Below, one piece after another: positions 7,114 through 10,001 of a DNA stretch of 10,001 nt. The notes below the pieces were generated by a model, which worked only from the letters and a program-made list of their open reading frames with translations, ran no database searches and was not told the origin of the DNA. Position 1 is the first letter of the stretch; every line of letters begins with the position of its first letter. Source of the stretch: DASWUD01 sp036401755 (GTDB taxonomy: Bacteria; Pseudomonadota; Gammaproteobacteria; Thiohalomonadales; Thiohalomonadaceae); assembly GCA_036401755.1 (NCBI GenBank), contig DASWUD010000155.1, positions 1 to 10,001 of the forward strand. The letters run 5' to 3'. Position numbers and translations under genes: made by a program.

Positions 7114-7150
7114 GCCTGTGGCGCATCACGCCTTGCGATGCGTCACAGGC
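7114..7150 (-). other. Long hairpin spanning the mrcB stop codon
   Basis: GCCTGTGGCGCATC pairs with GATGCGTCACAGGC across a 9-base loop. This is a 14-bp stem with one mismatch, which falls on the A of the mrcB TGA stop codon (7143-7145). No uridine run follows on the minus strand, so it is not a standard terminator. Likely roles are transcript stabilisation, 3'-end protection or partial termination between mrcB and lpoP. Confidence 0.55.
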
Positions 7151-9434
7151 CAGGGAACAGGCTCTCCACGGGCATCACCTCAGCCACGCAGGGTGACACC
7201 TCGGTAGGCGCACTGCCCTTGATGAACGGCAGCTCCACCGCCTCCGGGCACGCCAGATCACCACGCGATCCGGTGGCCGCGTCGATCCAGATCTTTTCCA
7301 CGTTGTCGGGCAGCGGCGGTTCTAGCGGCTCGGGATTCAACTGTGCCATCAGCTGCCCCCAGATCGGCATGGCACCGCTGCCACCGGTAAAGCGTGTTGG
7401 CCGGTTGTCGTCATAGCCCACCCAGACCACCGCGACCCGATCGCCCGTGAAACCGGCGAACCAGGCATCACGCGAATCATCGGTGGTACCAGTCTTGCCA
7501 GCGACATTGATCTCGGCGGGTACATACTTCACCAGACCCTTGGCCGTCCCTTCGCGCACCACCCCCTGCATGGCGGTGGTGAGCAGATAGATCGACTCCG
7601 CATCCGCCACCTGCTCCACCGAGAGCGGATAGCGCTGCAGGGGGATGCCATCGGCGGTGAGGACCTCGCGAATCGCCCGCAACGGTACGCGAAAACCGCC
7701 GCTGGCGATGGTCTGATACATCTGGGTCACCTCCAGCGGCGAGAGCGGCACAGCCCCCAGCACGCTGGAGGCATAGGGCGGGATGGGCTCTTCGGTACCG
7801 AGCAGGCTGCTCGCCGTTGCCACGACCTTCTCTACCCCCAGGTCCAGCCCGATGCGTGCGGTAGGGATGTTGTAGGAGTTGGCCAGCGCGGTGCGCAACG
7901 CCACCTCGCCATGGTTGGCCTTGTCGTAATTCTTCGGTGACCAGGCAGGTCGTCCCGGCTCGCGCCAGGTCAGCGGGCTGTCATCCATTGGGGTGATCAG
8001 TGTGTAGCGGCTCGGCTCCGACAGTGCAGCAAGATAGACCGCCGGTTTCATCAGCGAACCGATAGAGCGGCGTGAATCGAGGGCCCGGTTGAAGCCGGGA
8101 TAGCTGGGGTCACGCCCCCCGACCATCGCCTGGATCTCACCGTTTTGTGAATCGGTCACCACCACCGCCCCCTCCAGCAGGGCGCCATCCTTGGCCACGC
8201 TCTTGTCTTGGGTCAACCGCGTCACCAGGGCGTTCTCCGCCGCCGCCTGGGTGCGGGGATCGAGGGTGGTGAAGATCTGCAGCCCTTCCGAGCGCAGATC
8301 CGCCTCCTGGTAATCGCGCAACAGCTGCTTGCGCACCAGATCAAAAAAGGCAGGATAGCGCGTGGTGCCCATGGCGGTTTTGGCGATCACACCCAGCGGC
8401 TCGATCTTCGCCTTGAGAAACTGCTCCTCGGTGATGAATTTCTGATCGCGCATCAGGCTTAGCGCGAGATTGCGCCGCTCCTTGGTCCGCTCGGGATGTT
8501 TGTGGGGGTCGTAGACCTTCGGCCCCTTCACGATGCCCACCAGCATGGCGCTCTGCGCCAGGCTGAGCTCCTTGAGCGGCTTGCCGAAATAGAACTGGGC
8601 GGCCAGACCGAAGCCGTGAATGGCGCGATTCTTGTCCTGCCCGAGATAGATCTCATTGATGTAGGTTTCGAGGATCTCGTTCTTCTCGTAGTGATAGTCG
8701 AGGAGCAGCGCCATCAGGGCTTCGTTGAACTTGCGCTTGAGGGTACGCTCCGGCGTCAGGAAGAAGTTCTTGACCAGTTGTTGCGTCAGGGTGCTGCCGC
8801 CCTGCCGCGGCCCTCCCGAAAGGGTGCTCACCAGGGCACGGACAATGCCGCGCGGGTCAACGCCGGCATGGGTATAGAACTTGCGGTCCTCGACGGCAAT
8901 GAGGCCATTCACCAGGTCGGCAGGCACCTCGTCGAGTTTCACCAGTACTCGATCCTCATTGTGGGCCGGATAGATCCCGCCGATGTACTCGGGGTCCAGC
9001 CGGGTGAGGGTTACCGGCGTACCGTCGGCGCTATTGGTGAGCGCTTCCAGCCCGGCGGCACCGAAGGAGAGGTGCAGCGTGAGCGACGGCTGCGCGCCAT
9101 CCCAGAAGACGAAGGGGCGGGTCACCACCTCGAATTCGTTATCGTGCCGCAGGTAGTAGCCTGGCTCGCTGCTACGCAGTGGCTGCTGATAACCGAGTCG
9201 CTGCAACTCTTTGGCAAACTCCTCCGCGCTCAGCGGTACACCGACAAAAAGTTCGAGGGGGCGCGCATAGACGCGCGCAGGCAAGGCAAAGCGGCGCCCT
9301 TCAAACTGATCGCGTACCTTGCCATCCAGGTAAAGGGCGTAGAGGCCAACCCCCACCGTAACCACAACGGAGGTTGCCAGAAACAGCAGTGCCAGATAAC
9401 GAAATTTCAGGTATTTGCGCAGGGAAAAACTCAT
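7143..9434 (-). CDS. mrcB: Penicillin-binding protein 1B, bifunctional transglycosylase/transpeptidase
   Basis: This class A PBP polymerises lipid II into glycan strands and cross-links the stem peptides. It is an inner-membrane protein with a periplasmic catalytic part. From the ATG at 9434 it has 763 residues; a TTG at 9449 could add five. E. coli PBP1b is 844, with a longer cytoplasmic tail. The membrane segment is about residues 13-35. A UB2H-like region (about 60-145, ARVYARPLELF onward) follows; in E. coli this domain docks the outer-membrane activator. The GT51 domain has Glu182 in EDRKFY, GGSTLTQQLVKN (212-223) and Glu238 in RKFNEA. The transpeptidase has Ser460-LM-Lys463, SYN (520-522) and KTGTT (647-651). 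A C-terminal extension has Cys729 and Cys749. All catalytic motifs look intact. The adjacent lpoP gene fits the PBP1b assignment. Confidence 0.97.
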   Translation of the reverse strand: MSFSLRKYLKFRYLALLFLATSVVVTVGVGLYALYLDGKVRDQFEGRRFALPARVYARPLELFVGVPLSAEEFAKELQRLGYQQPLRSSEPGYYLRHDNEFEVVTRPFVFWDGAQPSLTLHLSFGAAGLEALTNSADGTPVTLTRLDPEYIGGIYPAHNEDRVLVKLDEVPADLVNGLIAVEDRKFYTHAGVDPRGIVRALVSTLSGGPRQGGSTLTQQLVKNFFLTPERTLKRKFNEALMALLLDYHYEKNEILETYINEIYLGQDKNRAIHGFGLAAQFYFGKPLKELSLAQSAMLVGIVKGPKVYDPHKHPERTKERRNLALSLMRDQKFITEEQFLKAKIEPLGVIAKTAMGTTRYPAFFDLVRKQLLRDYQEADLRSEGLQIFTTLDPRTQAAAENALVTRLTQDKSVAKDGALLEGAVVVTDSQNGEIQAMVGGRDPSYPGFNRALDSRRSIGSLMKPAVYLAALSEPSRYTLITPMDDSPLTWREPGRPAWSPKNYDKANHGEVALRTALANSYNIPTARIGLDLGVEKVVATASSLLGTEEPIPPYASSVLGAVPLSPLEVTQMYQTIASGGFRVPLRAIREVLTADGIPLQRYPLSVEQVADAESIYLLTTAMQGVVREGTAKGLVKYVPAEINVAGKTGTTDDSRDAWFAGFTGDRVAVVWVGYDDNRPTRFTGGSGAMPIWGQLMAQLNPEPLEPPLPDNVEKIWIDAATGSRGDLACPEAVELPFIKGSAPTEVSPCVAEVMPVESLFPGL

Positions 9435-9469
9435 CAGTGGCTTCAACAATCAAACAGGCGATGAATCGG

Positions 9470-9502
9470 TTGCGCTGGCCGCCGTGAGGAACGCCAGCGC
9501 AA
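9470..9502 (-). other. Perfect hairpin in the mrcB leader
   Basis: TTGCGCTGGC and GCCAGCGCAA form a perfect 10-bp stem with a 13-base loop, 35 bp upstream of the mrcB ATG. There is no uridine run on either side, so it is not a typical intrinsic terminator. It may be a regulatory leader structure, or a Rho-type or degraded terminator for the AraC-like gene upstream. Confidence 0.5.
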
Positions 9503-9534
9503 ATGCAGAAGATAGTCCTACCATTCGCGGACCC

Positions 9535-9543
9535 ATTGTACCA
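9535..9543 (-). promoter_or_regulatory. Candidate extended -10 promoter for mrcB
   Basis: On the minus strand TGGTACAAT matches the extended -10 pattern TGnTATAAT with one mismatch. No good -35 element lies at the usual distance, which extended -10 promoters can do without. Transcription would start near 9528, giving a leader of roughly 95 bases that includes the hairpin at 9470-9502. Confidence 0.35.
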
Positions 9544-9644
9544 TCTCTTCCCGGCTGATGACCCCGCCACGCTCTGCGCTCGCAGTGCATCACGCCAGAT
9601 GTGACCGGGTTCCGAGCCCGCAGCCCGCCTACCACCTCTTTGTG

Positions 9645-10001
9645 TTACAGCGAGTCGGCAGTGTTTGCGCGGCGAAAGCGTTTGCGATATTCGGCGGGGC
9701 TGAGCCCCGTGTGACGGGCAAAGATGCGCCGGAAGGAGGTCTCATCGTCGTAGCCAACCGCGGCCGCGATCTGCGCCACGCTGTGGCGTGTCTGCTCCAG
9801 CAACTCCTTGGCACGCTCCACGCGCAACGCGTGCATATAGGCCAGCGGCGCCATGCCGGTCACTGCCTGGAAGCGACGGTGCAGGGTGCGGTAACTCACG
9901 TGCAGTGACAGCGCGAGCTCACTGGTGGAGAAGGCACCATTCATTTGCTGCTCCATCCCGACGATCGCCGCATCGATGAGCGGCTCGTTAAAGTGACGCT
10001 G
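9645..10001 (-). CDS. AraC family regulator, GlxA-like (partial, N-terminus beyond right edge)
   Basis: This is the C-terminal part of an AraC/XylS-type transcriptional activator. The reading frame is open to the window edge, giving 118 residues before the TAA at 9645, so the real start lies outside. The DNA-binding domain contains two helix-turn-helix units: FSTSELALSLHVSYRTLHRRF, then HSVAQIAAAVGYDDETSFRRIF. It ends in the family signature HTGLSPAEYRKRF. The residues ahead of it (QRHFNEPLIDAAIVGMEQQM) resemble the linker of GlxA-type regulators, which carry an N-terminal DJ-1/PfpI-like domain, so I expect such a domain beyond the edge. It is on the same strand as mrcB but 210 bp away, so co-transcription is unlikely. 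Its target is unknown. Confidence 0.9.
   Translation of the reverse strand, partial: QRHFNEPLIDAAIVGMEQQMNGAFSTSELALSLHVSYRTLHRRFQAVTGMAPLAYMHALRVERAKELLEQTRHSVAQIAAAVGYDDETSFRRIFARHTGLSPAEYRKRFRRANTADSL

Noticed and set aside
8496..9464. 322-codon open frame on the plus strand opposite mrcB
   Set aside because: It is antisense to the well-supported PBP1b gene, and its translation has no recognisable domain. Long antisense frames are common in GC-rich DNA.
9605..9619. CGGGTTCCGAGCCCG, resembling a tRNA T-arm or a terminator stem after the AraC-like gene
   Set aside because: No acceptor, D or anticodon arms fit around it. On the minus strand the stem has a mismatch and no uridine run follows.

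Overview
The window reads as ordinary chromosomal DNA of a GC-rich Gram-negative bacterium, most likely a gammaproteobacterium. The best clue is a class A penicillin-binding protein of the PBP1b type followed by a small TPR lipoprotein. That pairing matches the PBP1b-LpoP arrangement known from Pseudomonas and relatives. Lipoprotein, Tat and Sec export signals fit a diderm cell. I see no phage genes, transposases, CRISPR array, rRNA or tRNA.

Layout: positions 1-742 (minus) hold a LysR-type regulator cut off by the left edge. It diverges from a plus-strand pair at 885-1701, a PaaI-like hotdog thioesterase and a small DUF3175 protein, probably one operon. A converging minus-strand series follows: a secreted alpha/beta hydrolase with a C-terminal beta-helix-like domain (1749-3116), a membrane-anchored SRPBCC protein (3299-3829) and a Tat-exported CotA/phenoxazinone-synthase-like multicopper oxidase (3987-6098). 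A strong hairpin at 3951-3973 lies just after the oxidase and probably ends its transcript. Positions 6099-6467 hold no gene I can support. Then, still on the minus strand, come lpoP (6468-7037) and mrcB (7143-9434), with mrcB upstream of lpoP in the direction of transcription. Last is the C-terminal part of an AraC/GlxA-type regulator (9645-10001), cut off by the right edge.

How the genes work together: mrcB and lpoP form the clearest functional unit. The bifunctional synthase sits in the inner membrane and the outer-membrane lipoprotein is expected to reach through the periplasm to activate it. Two hairpins between the two genes could set their expression ratio. LysR and the thioesterase operon are divergent with an inverted repeat between them, so LysR may control its own gene and that operon. 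The hydrolase, SRPBCC protein and oxidase are all predicted envelope or exported proteins on one strand, but nothing in the sequence ties them to one pathway.

I do not see a clearly new multi-gene system here. The most unusual items are the hydrolase/beta-helix fusion, the structured mrcB leader with a signal-peptide-like mini-ORF, and the hairpins between mrcB and lpoP.
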